Assembly: GCF_013393385.1 (NCBI RefSeq)
Contig: NZ_AP023239.1
Location: 2,294,001 to 2,358,000, forward strand
DNA length: 64,000 nt
Origin: Paenibacillus sp. URB8-2
GTDB lineage: Bacteria > Bacillota > Bacilli > Paenibacillales > Paenibacillaceae
Direction of reading: 5' to 3'
In this document: piece by piece, positions 42,433 through 52,298 of the stretch
How the letters are laid out: every line of letters starts with the position of its first letter
Numbering within the stretch: position 1 is the first letter of the stretch
Notes under the pieces: generated by a model
Seen by the model: only the letters and a program-made list of their open reading frames with translations
Database searches by the model: none
What the model was told of the DNA's origin: nothing
Translations under genes and position numbers: made by a program

Positions 42433-43637
42433 CCCGGTCGCGCTTTGACTTTGACAAACCGGTTGACAGGGACAATACCCAATCGGCTAAATGGAACTAT
42501 ATCAAGGAATCCGTAGGAGTGGAGGATGCTCTGCCCATGTGGGTGGCCGACATGGATTTCGAGACCGTTCCCGAGGTTAAGGCTGCGATCCTGGCCAGAG
42601 CGCAGCATGGCATATATGGTTACACGGCACGTTCCCAGGGCTATTATGATGCGATTATCGATTGGAATCTTAAGAGGCACGGCTGGCAGGTGGACAAGAA
42701 GTGGATTACCCACAGCCCCGGTGTGGTCAATGCTTTGTTCACTGCCGTACGCGCCTTCGTCAAACCGGGAGACGGGATTCTCATCCAGCCTCCGATTTAT
42801 CCCCCTTTTTATAACGCCATCAGCAAAAATGATTGTGTGGCCGTTCTTAATCCGCTGAAGGTCGAACAGGGTCGCTACGTTCCCGATCTGTCCGACTTTG
42901 CAGACAAGGTCGGGAGCGGCAGGGTCAAGCTGTTTATTCTATGTAATCCGCATAACCCTGTGGGAAGGGTGTTCACGGAAGAAGAGCTCCGGGCTATGGG
43001 CGAGCTGTGCTTGAAGCATGGCGTTATCGTCATATCCGACGAAATTCATTCCGATCTTCTGTTCAAGCCGCACCGTCATGTTCCGTTTGCATCCATCTCG
43101 GCGGCATTTGCACAGAATGCTGTTGTATGCACGGCTCCAAGCAAAACGTTCAATTTGGCGGGTCTCTCCACATCCAATATCATCATTCCGAATGATGAAC
43201 TGAGACGCCGGTATGATGCAGCCAATGAGCAAGTGGCGCAAAAGAGCCATAACCTATTCGGCGCAGCGGCCTGTGAAGCGGCATACAGGCATGGAGAGGA
43301 ATGGTTGGATCAGCTTATGTCCTACATAGATGGAAACCGGCAATATGCAGTGGAATTTATTGAAGCCAGACTGCCGGAGCTGAAGGTGTACAATCCGGAA
43401 GGAACCTATTTCCTATGGATGGACTGCCGTTCGCTCGGTCTAGGTAATCAGGAACTGGAAAAATTTTTGCTGCACGAGGCGAAGCTCTGGTTCAATCAGG
43501 GATATACTTTTGGCAAAGAAGGAAATGGATTCGTCCGGATCAACATCGGCTGCCAGCGCTCGACTGTGGAGGAAGCCTTGAAGAGGCTGGAGAATGCAGT
43601 TCACTCGCTCGCCAGTACAGCCGGGATAGCCGATTAA
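42429..43637 (+). CDS. PatB/MalY-type PLP C-S lyase or aminotransferase
   Basis: The 402-residue product is of the MalY/PatB family. FDFDKPVDRDNTQSAKW, ALPMWVADMDFETVPEV, WITHSPGVVNALFTAVRAF, IQPPIYPPFYN, FILCNPHNPVGRVFTEEEL, the PLP lysine in TAPSKTFNLAGLSTSN, and YFLWMDCRSLG are typical. PatB cleaves cystathionine and similar thioethers to thiol, ammonia and keto acid. It overlaps the dehydrogenase gene by 4 bp. With the HisC-like enzyme it gives a cassette with two PLP enzymes around a dehydrogenase. A terminator follows. Confidence 0.88.
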   Translation: MTRSRFDFDKPVDRDNTQSAKWNYIKESVGVEDALPMWVADMDFETVPEVKAAILARAQHGIYGYTARSQGYYDAIIDWNLKRHGWQVDKKWITHSPGVVNALFTAVRAFVKPGDGILIQPPIYPPFYNAISKNDCVAVLNPLKVEQGRYVPDLSDFADKVGSGRVKLFILCNPHNPVGRVFTEEELRAMGELCLKHGVIVISDEIHSDLLFKPHRHVPFASISAAFAQNAVVCTAPSKTFNLAGLSTSNIIIPNDELRRRYDAANEQVAQKSHNLFGAAACEAAYRHGEEWLDQLMSYIDGNRQYAVEFIEARLPELKVYNPEGTYFLWMDCRSLGLGNQELEKFLLHEAKLWFNQGYTFGKEGNGFVRINIGCQRSTVEEALKRLENAVHSLASTAGIAD

Positions 43638-43700
43638 ACAACTTTCATCGTTAAAGCTAATTACCGATTTGGCCCTTCAGCCTATATTCCACATGCCCAT

Positions 43701-43752
43701 AAAATCGGACACTCCAAACAGCTCAACAGATGTGGGAGTGTCCGATTTTTAT
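43701..43752. terminator. Strong bidirectional terminator
   Basis: A 15-bp perfect stem AAAATCGGACACTCC (43701-43715) / GGAGTGTCCGATTTT (43735-43749) with T runs usable from both strands. It lies between the cassette and the convergent small gene. Confidence 0.88.
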
Positions 43753-43794
43753 TTTTCAAATATAGCTCATAATCTGGGCGGAAGAGGTTGGGAA

Positions 43795-44172
43795 TTAATA
43801 TCCTCCACCGTATCCATAACCGGGATAGTACGGAGGATATGGATAGTAGTATGGATAAGGTGTGAAAAATGGAAATGCAAAGAAGTAAAATGGGAACCGG
43901 CGCCGACGAAACCGGCGAAATCTCCTTTGACCATAGCCCAATGCTCTGTAAGTATAATCATTTTCCCGTTCTGCGGCATCAATCTCTTCAGGAACTAACA
44001 TAGTGATCCCATCGTCGTCCATCCCATCGATAATTCCATCAAACTGCGAACCGTCTCTCGTCTGGGCAATAACATGGTAATTCATATACCTTTGACATAG
44101 TGATTTTACATCGCCTCCCATTGGATGAGCCGCCTTGCTTTCATTAGGATATGTTGGATTTGGATTGATCAT
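43795..44172 (-). CDS. Small protein with Sm-like N-terminal half and Tyr/Gly/Pro-rich tail
   Basis: The product is 125 residues, with AAGGAGGG 8 nt before the ATG. Residues 25-65 read YMNYHVIAQTRDGSQFDGII then DGMDDDGITMLVPEE, a strand pattern like small Sm/SH3 barrels. The next block is Arg-rich (RRFRRFRRRRF). The tail is dominated by Phe, Tyr, Pro and Gly (TPYPYYYPYPPYYPGYGYGG). Such tails are common in spore-coat or surface proteins of Bacillales that cross-link through tyrosine. I do not recognise the family. It is monocistronic and convergent with the cassette. Function unknown; coat association is a guess from composition. Confidence 0.75.
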   Translation of the reverse strand: MINPNPTYPNESKAAHPMGGDVKSLCQRYMNYHVIAQTRDGSQFDGIIDGMDDDGITMLVPEEIDAAERENDYTYRALGYGQRRFRRFRRRRFPFYFFAFPFFTPYPYYYPYPPYYPGYGYGGGY

Positions 44173-44299
44173 TTGCCTATCCCTCCTTTATAGCGTTATG
44201 ATATTCGCCCATTTCGGAAAATGTTACTGGGATAGAGAAATAGAAAATGGACATGTAAGCAAAAGTTTCGACATTTTTCTTGTTTTCCGGAAAAGTCCT

Positions 44300-44307
44300 G
44301 CCGATAT
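44300..44307 (+). promoter_or_regulatory. Possible sigma-D -10 element before the second chemoreceptor
   Basis: GCCGATAT matches the sigma-D (motility) -10 consensus exactly and lies 82 bp before the chemoreceptor gene. No TAAA -35 is seen at the usual distance, so this is tentative. Confidence 0.3.
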
Positions 44308-44381
44308 ATATTCTAGTGTTTGTATAAAATCAAACCGAAAATGGGGTTTATTGCCTTTGAAAAAGAGAGAGGATGGGTTTT

Positions 44382-46382
44382 TTGAAAAAAGTGCGAAGTA
44401 GGAAGTTGAATTTTCGTTCGGTCAAAAGCAGGCTGATTTTGTCTTTTTTATGTATCTTGCTTTTGCCCAGTCTGGCGATTGGCAGCGCCGCTTATGTTAC
44501 CGCCAGAAACAAAGTGGATGAGGAGATAAGGAGTTCGGCATCCTCCAACGTAAATCTGCTGAACCAAATGATTGACAAGTACATACGTGAAAAAATGAAT
44601 GCTATTGATTTTTTGTCCCAGCAGGTGCCGGTCGATAACCTGAATTCGGAATCGGGCGCTGAAAATGCCGAATTAAAAGCGCTGCTTGTCGGCTTCAAAG
44701 CGCTCCATCCCGATCTGGAAACGGTATTTGCTTCAAATGATCAAGGGGGAATACTTAGCGCAACAAAATTGAACCTTCCCAAAGGGTTTGATCCACGGAC
44801 AAGACCTCACTACATCAAGGCCATGGAGAATAAAGACCGGGTGATTATCACCGACACTTACATATCCGCGTCAACGAACAGCACGGTGGTGACCATTGCC
44901 AAGGCGACGAAGGACGGACATGGAATCGTCGGGGCCAATTTCAGCCTGGCCGAGCTCAGCGAATCGGTAAGAGGAGTGAAAATCGGCAGACAGGGTTATG
45001 TCATCATGATTGACAACCAAAAGAAATTTCTGGTGGCTCCGGGAGTAACCATCGGGGATACGGTTAAATTGGGAATCATCGGCCCCATGTTTAAATCCGG
45101 TTCGGGCCAATTGGAATATGTGAACGAAGTAGACGGGAAATCCAAAAAAATGGTGTTTGCCACCAATTCGCTGACCGGATGGAAAATAGCTGGCACCTGG
45201 TACGTCGACGAAGTGAAGGAAGAGGCGGCGCCGATTTTTCGCACGACGCTTATTGTTCTAATCGCCGCCATGGCGGTGGGTTTAGCCGTTGTTCTGTTAA
45301 TTATCCGCTCAATCACTTCTCCGCTGCGTATGCTCACGCAAGCGTCCGAGAAGCTTGCCGAGGGAGATTTGACTTCTCACGTGCAGGTGAGAACCAAGGA
45401 TGAGCTGGGGCAGCTTGGAGCGACTTTCAATCGGATGACCGATTCGCTGCGTGGGGTCCTGAGCGATGTGAGCGAGCTGTCCAATCAATTGGCCGCTTCG
45501 GCGGAGCAGCTCGCGGTTAGCTCGGAGCAGACCGTCAAGGCTACCGAGCATATTGCCGGCGCTACGGAGAAGATGTCGGATGGAGCCGAGCATCAGGCCG
45601 CCACGGTGGAGAAAGGGGCCCGGACCGTCTATGAAATGACCGCACGAATCCAGGAAATCGCCGCCGCCGCCCAATCGGTCGCGGACTCGTCAAGCAAGAC
45701 GTCTTCTCTGTCGGCGGAAGGGGCTGTCGCCATCGGAAGCGCCGCCGAGCAGATGATTTCCATCGACCATTCAGTGGAACATCTGGCGCGGCTTATTCAT
45801 GTATTATCCATGACCTCAGAGAAGATCGGCGAAGTGACGGATGCGATCAACAAATTTTCCCGGCAGACGGGAATGCTTTCGCTGAACGCTTCCATCGAAG
45901 CGGCGAGAGCGGGGGAGCATGGACGGGGATTTGCGGTAGTGGCCGAAGAAGTGAAGAAGCTGTCGGACCGGTCCTCGCGCTCGTCGCAGGAAATTTCCGA
46001 ACTGGTCCACAGCATAAGGGATGAAATCGTCAACGTCGAAGCATCCATGGAAGCCTCAACGAGCGAGGTGAAAGGCGGGATGCACACCGTGGAGACGGCC
46101 GGCAGCCTGTTCTCGCAGATTGAACGGTTTATCGGCGAGGTTAACGGTCAAATCGGCGAAGTCTCCTCGGCCGCATTGCAAGTTTCCGCGGGAGCGGCGG
46201 AAATGAACGAGGCAATTGAAGCGATTGCGGGCGTCGCCCGGTCAAGCGCGGCCGAAACGGAGAGCATTTCCGCCGCGGCCCAGGAACAACTGGCGTCCAT
46301 GGAAGAAATATCATCGTCATCGGCTGATTTATCCCGGATGGCGGGGGAAATGCATGATCTAGTCGATAGATTCAAGTTGTAA
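44382..46382 (+). CDS. Methyl-accepting chemotaxis protein (dCache), second
   Basis: The product is about 666 residues. TM1 ([20 protein letters not shown]) is followed by a double-Cache sensor (about 40-270, with [17 protein letters not shown] and [16 protein letters not shown]), TM2 ([20 protein letters not shown]), HAMP and a signalling domain with [19 protein letters not shown] and [19 protein letters not shown]. The tip has [10 protein letters not shown] where the other receptor has [10 protein letters not shown], a common variant. TTG 44382 (AGAGG 9 nt upstream) or ATG 44373 may start it. Ligand unknown; Cache type suggests small metabolites. Confidence 0.9.
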   Translation: MKKVRSRKLNFRSVKSRLILSFLCILLLPSLAIGSAAYVTARNKVDEEIRSSASSNVNLLNQMIDKYIREKMNAIDFLSQQVPVDNLNSESGAENAELKALLVGFKALHPDLETVFASNDQGGILSATKLNLPKGFDPRTRPHYIKAMENKDRVIITDTYISASTNSTVVTIAKATKDGHGIVGANFSLAELSESVRGVKIGRQGYVIMIDNQKKFLVAPGVTIGDTVKLGIIGPMFKSGSGQLEYVNEVDGKSKKMVFATNSLTGWKIAGTWYVDEVKEEAAPIFRTTLIVLIAAMAVGLAVVLLIIRSITSPLRMLTQASEKLAEGDLTSHVQVRTKDELGQLGATFNRMTDSLRGVLSDVSELSNQLAASAEQLAVSSEQTVKATEHIAGATEKMSDGAEHQAATVEKGARTVYEMTARIQEIAAAAQSVADSSSKTSSLSAEGAVAIGSAAEQMISIDHSVEHLARLIHVLSMTSEKIGEVTDAINKFSRQTGMLSLNASIEAARAGEHGRGFAVVAEEVKKLSDRSSRSSQEISELVHSIRDEIVNVEASMEASTSEVKGGMHTVETAGSLFSQIERFIGEVNGQIGEVSSAALQVSAGAAEMNEAIEAIAGVARSSAAETESISAAAQEQLASMEEISSSSADLSRMAGEMHDLVDRFKL

Positions 46383-46436
46383 ATCACGGCGATTATTGTC
46401 GCTCTCAGCTGAGACAAAACGATGTCCTTCATGCGG

Positions 46437-46472
46437 GCCTCCGGGGAAGAATTCTTCCCCGGAGGCTTGTTT
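46437..46472 (+). terminator. Terminator after the second chemoreceptor
   Basis: A perfect 30-bp palindrome, arm GCCTCCGGGGAAGAA and its complement with no real loop centre, is followed by TTGTTTTT. Very stable. Confidence 0.85.
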
Positions 46473-46706
46473 TTGAAATATCAGAAAGTATAAGCTTCGC
46501 GCTTATCCTTAACCTGATATTTTTACGAGAAACGGGTGCCTTCCTCTTCCAGAGGACGGCGCAGCCGTTTCTTCTTATTAAAATTCGAAGTTGAGCGCTC
46601 CCCTGTTCCTTTTTGTGGAAAGTTCTTAGATTATTTTGTCGAAACCCGGTATACTTAAGGTAGTATTTCAATATACCGCCGCATGCTTGCAGAGGAGGGC
46701 TCCTTT

Positions 46707-49700
46707 GTGTCCGATATCATATTTGAACAGATTTATCTTCACTCATCCAGCGGAATAGCCGTGGTTTTGTTGCAAGAAGGGGCGATGATACGCTGTAATC
46801 CGGCTCTTTGCCGCATGTTCGGGTATACCGAGGATGAACTGACGGGCCTTTGTTATGGGGATCATATGATGGCGGGTGGAGAGTACACATCCGATCCCTC
46901 TTCCATTGTTACCTTTTTGCTGTCGCTCCCAGGAGAGGAATGCAGCAAAGAAAAGCGGTTCATCCGCAAAGACGGCGGGCTGCTGTGGACACAGCTTCAT
47001 TTATTCTTGATCCGGGAACAGCCGGACGGCGCCCCTTCTTGCCTGGTTGTCGAAATGACCGATATCACGAATCGCAAGCTGGCCGAAGAGAAGCTGCGGG
47101 AAAGCGAGCATTTATATAGACTGATCACTGAGAACAGCCCCGACATGATTTCCTTAAGCAAGCCGGACGGCACGCTGCTTCATGTTTCCCCTTCCGTCGA
47201 GCAGCTTCTCGGTTACTCAGTGGATGAAGTTATCGGGAAGAAGCGGCCTCTTTTCTACCACACGGACGACGCTCTGGATGTAACACAGTACGGTGAGTAT
47301 AACTCGTTCGGCAAGGTCTTCACCCGTAGGGTCCGCCACAAGGACGGCCGCTATTTATGGATTGAGAGCAGTTGTAAGGTGATGCGGGACGAAGAGGGTG
47401 ATATGCAGCAGATCATGACCATCGCCCGCGATGTCTCGGAGCGCAAGAAGCATGAGGACATGCTCGCGAAAGCGCAGCATTTGGCCCGCATGGGCTCTTG
47501 GGAATGTGAAGCGGGTACGGGCCGTTTGACGGTATCAAAAGAGCTGCGGCATATATTTTGGATAGACGAAGAGGAAGGAGGCTCCCCCGGACACGGAAGC
47601 AGCGATCCGGATTTGTTCCTGTCCCGTATGGAGCCGGGCGATCGCGAAAGGTTCCTGGAAGTGTTGTGCCAGTCGGTAGAGGATGGAAGAAGCGGCCAGA
47701 TGGTTATCCGCATTATGAACGGCGATAGCCTGAAATACATTGACTGTCACTGGGAAGCGGTAAAGGATGAAAACGGCAGAATGCTTTCTGTCAGCGGTAT
47801 AATGCAGGATGTCACCGAGCACCACCAGATGGAAGAGAAGCTGCGGGTAAGCGAGCGGAACTACCGTCTGATCTCGGAGAATTCGCTGGATTTCATATCG
47901 CGTAACGCGGTTGACGGATATGCGACTTATCTGTACGCTTCGTCGATCTGCCTGCCGATGTACGGCTATACGCCGGAAGAGATGACAGGGACCCGGGGGA
48001 TCGATTATATCCATCCGGATGATGTGGACAAGGTGAAGCATTATTTGGAGGAATGCATCGAGGGTAAAGAGAATCTTCCGATTCTGTTCCGCTTTTTATG
48101 CAAGGACGGAACCTATATGTGGACCGAGACAACGATCCGCCTTGTGTATTCCGAGGAGAGGCAGGCCTTTGAGATTATTGCGGTTTCACGGGACGCCCGG
48201 GAACGCAAGCAGTATGAAATGAGGCTTGAGGAAAGCCAGAACCGTTATAAATCCTTGTTCGAGTATAACCCTTCCGCCATCAGCGCGATGGACTTGCTAG
48301 GACGTACTCTCTCCGTGAATTCCAGTATGGAATATTTGACCGGCTACAGCTACTCCGATCTCCTGATGTCCTTCTTCACGGAAGTAATCGACACGGATGA
48401 ACTGGAGTATGTGAGCGAACGTTTCCGCCGCGCTGCGGGAGGCATTGCCCAGACCTTCGAGAGCCGGATCGTTCATCGGGACGGGCAAATCGTGGAAGCC
48501 AGCGTGATTCTGGTCCCCATCCTGGTGGATGGCGAAGTGGTGGGCGTGTTCAGCATAACCAGCGACATCACGGAACATAAGCGCCATCTTCGGCAGATTG
48601 AGAAGCTCAGCTACGAGCATGCGCTGATCCTTAATTCGGTGTCCGAAGGGATTTTCGGCATCGATATGGAAGGCAAGACAATGTTCATTAATCCGGCCGC
48701 GGCCAATTTGCTGGGGTACGGACCGGGTGAATGGGCAGGGCGCAGCCATGAAGGCCCCATTCAGCTGACACGGCTTAGCGGTGAATATGCGGGCGAACAG
48801 ACGAGCCTGATTAAGACCCTATCGGAAATCGGGATGTACGATGAACGGGAGGGCGTCTTCTGGCGGCAGGACGGCTCAAGCTTTTTGGCCAAATACCGTA
48901 TGACTCCTCTGTATGATAATGGCATAAGAAAAGGAACCGTCGTCGTATTCCGGGACATTACGGAAGAGAAGGAGATCAGACGGGCCAAAGAATCAGCCGA
49001 GCAGGCGGACCGCGCCAAATCGGAGTTTCTGGCGATTATGAGCCATGAGCTGCGCACGCCGATGAACGGCATCATCGGTATGACGGATCTCCTCAAGGAT
49101 ACGGAACTGGATGAGGAGCAGCGCGGATATGCCGAGATCATCAGCCAGAGCGGCGAATCGCTTTTGCATATTCTGAATGAAGTGCTGGATTTCAGCAAAA
49201 TTGAAGCGGGCATGATGACGCTGGAACTGAAAGAGGTGGACTTGCGAAGCGTGCTCCAGGGCATAAGGGACCTGTTCTATCCGAAGGTAACGGATAAGAA
49301 GCTGAATCTCAGCTATGACATTGATCCGGTTCTTCCGAATACGCTGGTGACCGACGAGGCCAGACTGCGGCAAATTCTCGTGAATCTGGTTGGCAACGCT
49401 GTTAAGTTCACGGATAGCGGCAGAATTGACATTGAAGTGAAGCTGGGCGCGGTCCGGGATTATTCCCGAATCATCGTACAGTTCACGGTAACGGACACTG
49501 GTATCGGCATTCCAGAGAACCGGCTTGGACAGCTCTTTCAATCCTTTACGCAGCTCCATCCGTCCATTAACCGGAAATATGGTGGAACTGGCCTTGGGCT
49601 TGCGATCAGTAAAAAGCTGGTCGAGCTTCTCGGCGGCACGATCGGAGTGGACAGCCGGGAAGGCGAAGGTTCTTCATTTTATTTTACAGTGGAAGCCTCC

Positions 49701-50219
49701 CTTCCGGGCGGAGCACCGGCATCCGGAACGAAGGCGGCTGAGGATAAGAAGAAGAACAAACGGATTGCCGTAAAATTGGCTGCGGAAGGCCTGTATGGTC
49801 CGTTGTCCATCCTGATCGCCGAGGATCATCCGGTCAACCGGCATTTGCTCAGAACTTATTTGCGGAAACGGGGATATCAGGCGGATATTGTGGAGGATGG
49901 AGAACAGGCTGTGCGAGCCGTGGGCTTAAAGGACTACGATTTGGTCTTTATGGATATTCAAATGCCGGTCATGGATGGCCTTGAGGCGACCGCTCTGATC
50001 AGGGAGAAGCACGGCTCCCATCCGGTCATTGTTGCGGTAACGGCTTTTGCAAGAAAAGAAGACAGGGAGATGTGCATCAATGCGGGAATGCAGGATTTCA
50101 TTTCCAAGCCCATCCACGGCGATGATCTGGACAGGGTGCTGAAGCAGTGGGCGCCGGGGAGCGCCATGACCGGCAAGGCAATCTCGAAAGAGCGCGCGAA
50201 TAAGACTGATAGTCTATAA
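46707..50219 (+). CDS. Hybrid sensor histidine kinase with six PAS domains, HisKA, HATPase and REC
   Basis: This cytoplasmic protein of about 1170 residues has no membrane segment. Six PAS/PAC units run from residue about 5 to 740, each ending with the DITNRK, DVSERK, DVTEHH, DARERK, DITEHK or DITEEK type linker. HisKA has His780 in MSHELRTPMNGIIGM. The HATPase has GNAVKFTDSG, DTGIGIPENR and GGTGLGLAIS. A C-terminal receiver has Asp1083 in FMDIQMPVMDG. No HPt is fused, so a separate one is needed for phosphorelay; the HPt at the window start is a distant candidate (speculative). GTG 46707 with GAGGAGGG 7 nt upstream is preferred to ATG 46683. Sensing is intracellular, possibly redox or ligand. 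Confidence 0.92.
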   Translation: MSDIIFEQIYLHSSSGIAVVLLQEGAMIRCNPALCRMFGYTEDELTGLCYGDHMMAGGEYTSDPSSIVTFLLSLPGEECSKEKRFIRKDGGLLWTQLHLFLIREQPDGAPSCLVVEMTDITNRKLAEEKLRESEHLYRLITENSPDMISLSKPDGTLLHVSPSVEQLLGYSVDEVIGKKRPLFYHTDDALDVTQYGEYNSFGKVFTRRVRHKDGRYLWIESSCKVMRDEEGDMQQIMTIARDVSERKKHEDMLAKAQHLARMGSWECEAGTGRLTVSKELRHIFWIDEEEGGSPGHGSSDPDLFLSRMEPGDRERFLEVLCQSVEDGRSGQMVIRIMNGDSLKYIDCHWEAVKDENGRMLSVSGIMQDVTEHHQMEEKLRVSERNYRLISENSLDFISRNAVDGYATYLYASSICLPMYGYTPEEMTGTRGIDYIHPDDVDKVKHYLEECIEGKENLPILFRFLCKDGTYMWTETTIRLVYSEERQAFEIIAVSRDARERKQYEMRLEESQNRYKSLFEYNPSAISAMDLLGRTLSVNSSMEYLTGYSYSDLLMSFFTEVIDTDELEYVSERFRRAAGGIAQTFESRIVHRDGQIVEASVILVPILVDGEVVGVFSITSDITEHKRHLRQIEKLSYEHALILNSVSEGIFGIDMEGKTMFINPAAANLLGYGPGEWAGRSHEGPIQLTRLSGEYAGEQTSLIKTLSEIGMYDEREGVFWRQDGSSFLAKYRMTPLYDNGIRKGTVVVFRDITEEKEIRRAKESAEQADRAKSEFLAIMSHELRTPMNGIIGMTDLLKDTELDEEQRGYAEIISQSGESLLHILNEVLDFSKIEAGMMTLELKEVDLRSVLQGIRDLFYPKVTDKKLNLSYDIDPVLPNTLVTDEARLRQILVNLVGNAVKFTDSGRIDIEVKLGAVRDYSRIIVQFTVTDTGIGIPENRLGQLFQSFTQLHPSINRKYGGTGLGLAISKKLVELLGGTIGVDSREGEGSSFYFTVEASLPGGAPASGTKAAEDKKKNKRIAVKLAAEGLYGPLSILIAEDHPVNRHLLRTYLRKRGYQADIVEDGEQAVRAVGLKDYDLVFMDIQMPVMDGLEATALIREKHGSHPVIVAVTAFARKEDREMCINAGMQDFISKPIHGDDLDRVLKQWAPGSAMTGKAISKERANKTDSL

Positions 50220-50274
50220 TTGCGGAACAAGGATTTATGCGGCTGGGGTTCCCCGGCACGGCCGTTTCAGATCA

Positions 50275-50388
50275 TTAACGATCAGGCAGTCATTGAGCGG
50301 TGATCTGGAGAACAATCGGGAAGCCGTAACTCTGTAACCGTCTGCAGGATCAATCGGGAAGCCTTCATTGAGCAGCCGTCTGCAGCTC
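50275..50388. repeat. Degenerate 38-bp tandem repeat at the TIGR03943 gene end
   Basis: CAATCGGGAAGCC at 50313 and 50351, CCGTCTGCAG at 50338 and 50376, and CATTGAGC at 50291 and 50366 show about three diverged copies of a 38-bp unit. It covers the intergenic gap and the last codons of the minus-strand gene. Confidence 0.55.
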
Positions 50389-51231
50389 GTTCCACGCCTC
50401 CACGGAATCGGGGCTGGTATAGACATACGGAGTGGAAGGCTGTTTAACCGGCGTCACCGATTCGGCGTCAATCTGCAGCGTTTCCTTGCCTTTATAGACC
50501 ACAATTTGAAGCTTGCCCCGAACCTTGATCCAGGTGTCGGCTGGCAGGCTTTTTTGCTGTCCGGCGTTGACAAGGACGCCGAGCGGTGTCGCATCCGCGG
50601 TGCAGCACTGCACCAGAAAGCGGCTCACCGCAAAACGGCCGCCCAAGTCGTGGTTATTCTCCCGGTACAGGAAGCCGCTGACCACAACCTCTCTTCCCTT
50701 GAAATCCTGTTTGTATTGATCAAGCGCCCCCAGTGTTTCCGAGAAGATTTGCGGATACACGGGTATGACCGGCTGGGTGTACAGCTTCCTGGCCAAGGCG
50801 GCAAATTCCGCCGCGAACGGATCGGAGGTCCGGAATCTTGCAGCATCTCCGTTCCGTTCCGATGCAAAGGTTAGCGCCACTCCCTTGCTGGCTGCGGCGG
50901 CGCTGCCAAGCGCTCTGTCCGGCAGGGCGAAGCCGAGCAGCAGGGGGAACAAGAAAGCGCCGTAAACTGCGACACTGCGGGCCTTTGAGCGGGGGAGCTG
51001 ATGGCCGCAATCGCACCCGGCGCTTTCTCTGCCGAAGATGGCCTGTACTGCCAGACCAAGCGCCATGAAGGCGAGCGGGACCGGGCAGAGCCTGACCCAG
51101 AACGCCAGACCAGGAGTGACATAATAATGGAGCGCGTCCCGTCGTGCCAGGTGTTCGATATAGACGGCGAACGCCAGCAGAATGGCCGCCCGAAACATGT
51201 AGTGGCGCTGGATGCTCGCGGAGTTATTCAT
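50365..51231 (-). CDS. TIGR03943-family membrane-associated protein (YcgQ-like)
   Basis: The product is 288 residues. There are two to three N-terminal hydrophobic segments and a short Cys motif (GCDCGHQL). A C-terminal domain has YKQDFKGREVVVSGFLY, RFLVQCCTADATPLGVLV and WIKVRGKLQI, a strand-rich region conserved in TIGR03943/DUF1980 proteins. These occur next to a DUF318-type permease and a COG0523 GTPase, as here, and are linked to metal homeostasis. AGGAGG precedes the ATG. It lies 57 bp after the permease gene. The biochemical role is not known for the family. Confidence 0.82.
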   Translation of the reverse strand: MNNSASIQRHYMFRAAILLAFAVYIEHLARRDALHYYVTPGLAFWVRLCPVPLAFMALGLAVQAIFGRESAGCDCGHQLPRSKARSVAVYGAFLFPLLLGFALPDRALGSAAAASKGVALTFASERNGDAARFRTSDPFAAEFAALARKLYTQPVIPVYPQIFSETLGALDQYKQDFKGREVVVSGFLYRENNHDLGGRFAVSRFLVQCCTADATPLGVLVNAGQQKSLPADTWIKVRGKLQIVVYKGKETLQIDAESVTPVKQPSTPYVYTSPDSVEAWNELQTAAQ

Positions 51232-51288
51232 AAGCGGTCCTCCTATAATAGCATCGGCAAAACCGGCCGGATCATGGTCATGAGGCCG

Positions 51289-52278
51289 TCACAGCCATCC
51301 GGACAGCAGGATCGAGCCGGTAAACACAATGGAAGCGATCAGAAAGAACAAATATAAGGCAAAACGGGTCTTGAATAACGACAGCAGCATCAAGGCATTT
51401 TTGAAATCGAGCATCGGACCGAGCACCGTAAAGGCAAGCAGCGATCCGGCCGGAAAGGAATGCAGAAAAGCCGCCCCGACGAAGGCGTCGGAGGTCGAGC
51501 AGAGCGACAAAATAAACGCAAAGCCCATCATAAACAAATAGGAGCCAAGCGGTCTGGCGCCGATGGAAGCAAGGCTGCTCTGGACGACAAACGTCTGGAT
51601 CAGGGAGGTGAGCATGCAGCCAAAGATAAGGAATTTTCCCATCTCAAAAAAATCATCTGCGGCATGCGTGAACACAGCTGCAAACTTTCCTCCCCTTGTG
51701 CCGTGCTGATGCTCCGGCCCGCTGCCGCGCGGAATCGAAAGGCGGAGCGGCGATTTTTTGACCGTGATATACAGGATGAATCCTATAAGGAAAGCCACGG
51801 CGAAGGCAAGCCCCATGCGGGCATACGCCAGACTTGGATGACTGCGGAAAGCGGTCAGCGTGGCGGCGAAGACGACCGGATTCAGGATGGGGCCGGACAG
51901 GATAAAAGCGACCCCGACGTGCAGCGGCATGCCCTTCCGCATCAGCCGCCTGACAAGCGGAATCATACCGCATTCGCAGATGGGGACGATCACGCCCAGC
52001 AGACAGGCGAACAGCAAGGCCGGAAGCACCCGGCGCGGAATCCAGCGGGCAATGGCTTCATCCGGCACGAATACGCCGATCAGAGAGGACAGCAGCGAAC
52101 CGGCCAGCACAAAAGGCAGGGCCTCCAGTAAAATGCCGATAAACCCCGTTTTGAACGTATACAGATAAGCGCTGTCCAGGAGCTCGCTGTGCTGCGGCAG
52201 CCACAGGACGGCGGGAATGATCAGAAAAGCCGCAGGAAGAAGCAGCGGCAGCGCTTTGAGGGGCGAAAAGGCGGTCAT
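51289..52278 (-). CDS. Permease of the DUF318/YcgR family
   Basis: This product of about 329 residues has about eight hydrophobic segments and the family motif PLVRRLMRKGMPLHVGVAFI, with FACLLGVIVPICECGMIPL (the ICECG cysteine motif). The last half repeats the pattern (SLCSTSDAFVGAAFLHSFPA). Related permeases move metal or organoarsenical ions. The Met at 52278 is preferred (AAAGGAGG 11 nt upstream) over one at 52320 that overlaps the neighbouring gene. It sits between the COG0523 GTPase and the TIGR03943 gene, so the three are likely one unit. Confidence 0.83.
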   Translation of the reverse strand: MTAFSPLKALPLLLPAAFLIIPAVLWLPQHSELLDSAYLYTFKTGFIGILLEALPFVLAGSLLSSLIGVFVPDEAIARWIPRRVLPALLFACLLGVIVPICECGMIPLVRRLMRKGMPLHVGVAFILSGPILNPVVFAATLTAFRSHPSLAYARMGLAFAVAFLIGFILYITVKKSPLRLSIPRGSGPEHQHGTRGGKFAAVFTHAADDFFEMGKFLIFGCMLTSLIQTFVVQSSLASIGARPLGSYLFMMGFAFILSLCSTSDAFVGAAFLHSFPAGSLLAFTVLGPMLDFKNALMLLSLFKTRFALYLFFLIASIVFTGSILLSGWL

Positions 52279-52298
52279 GCGGCGGCTTCCTCCTTTGC

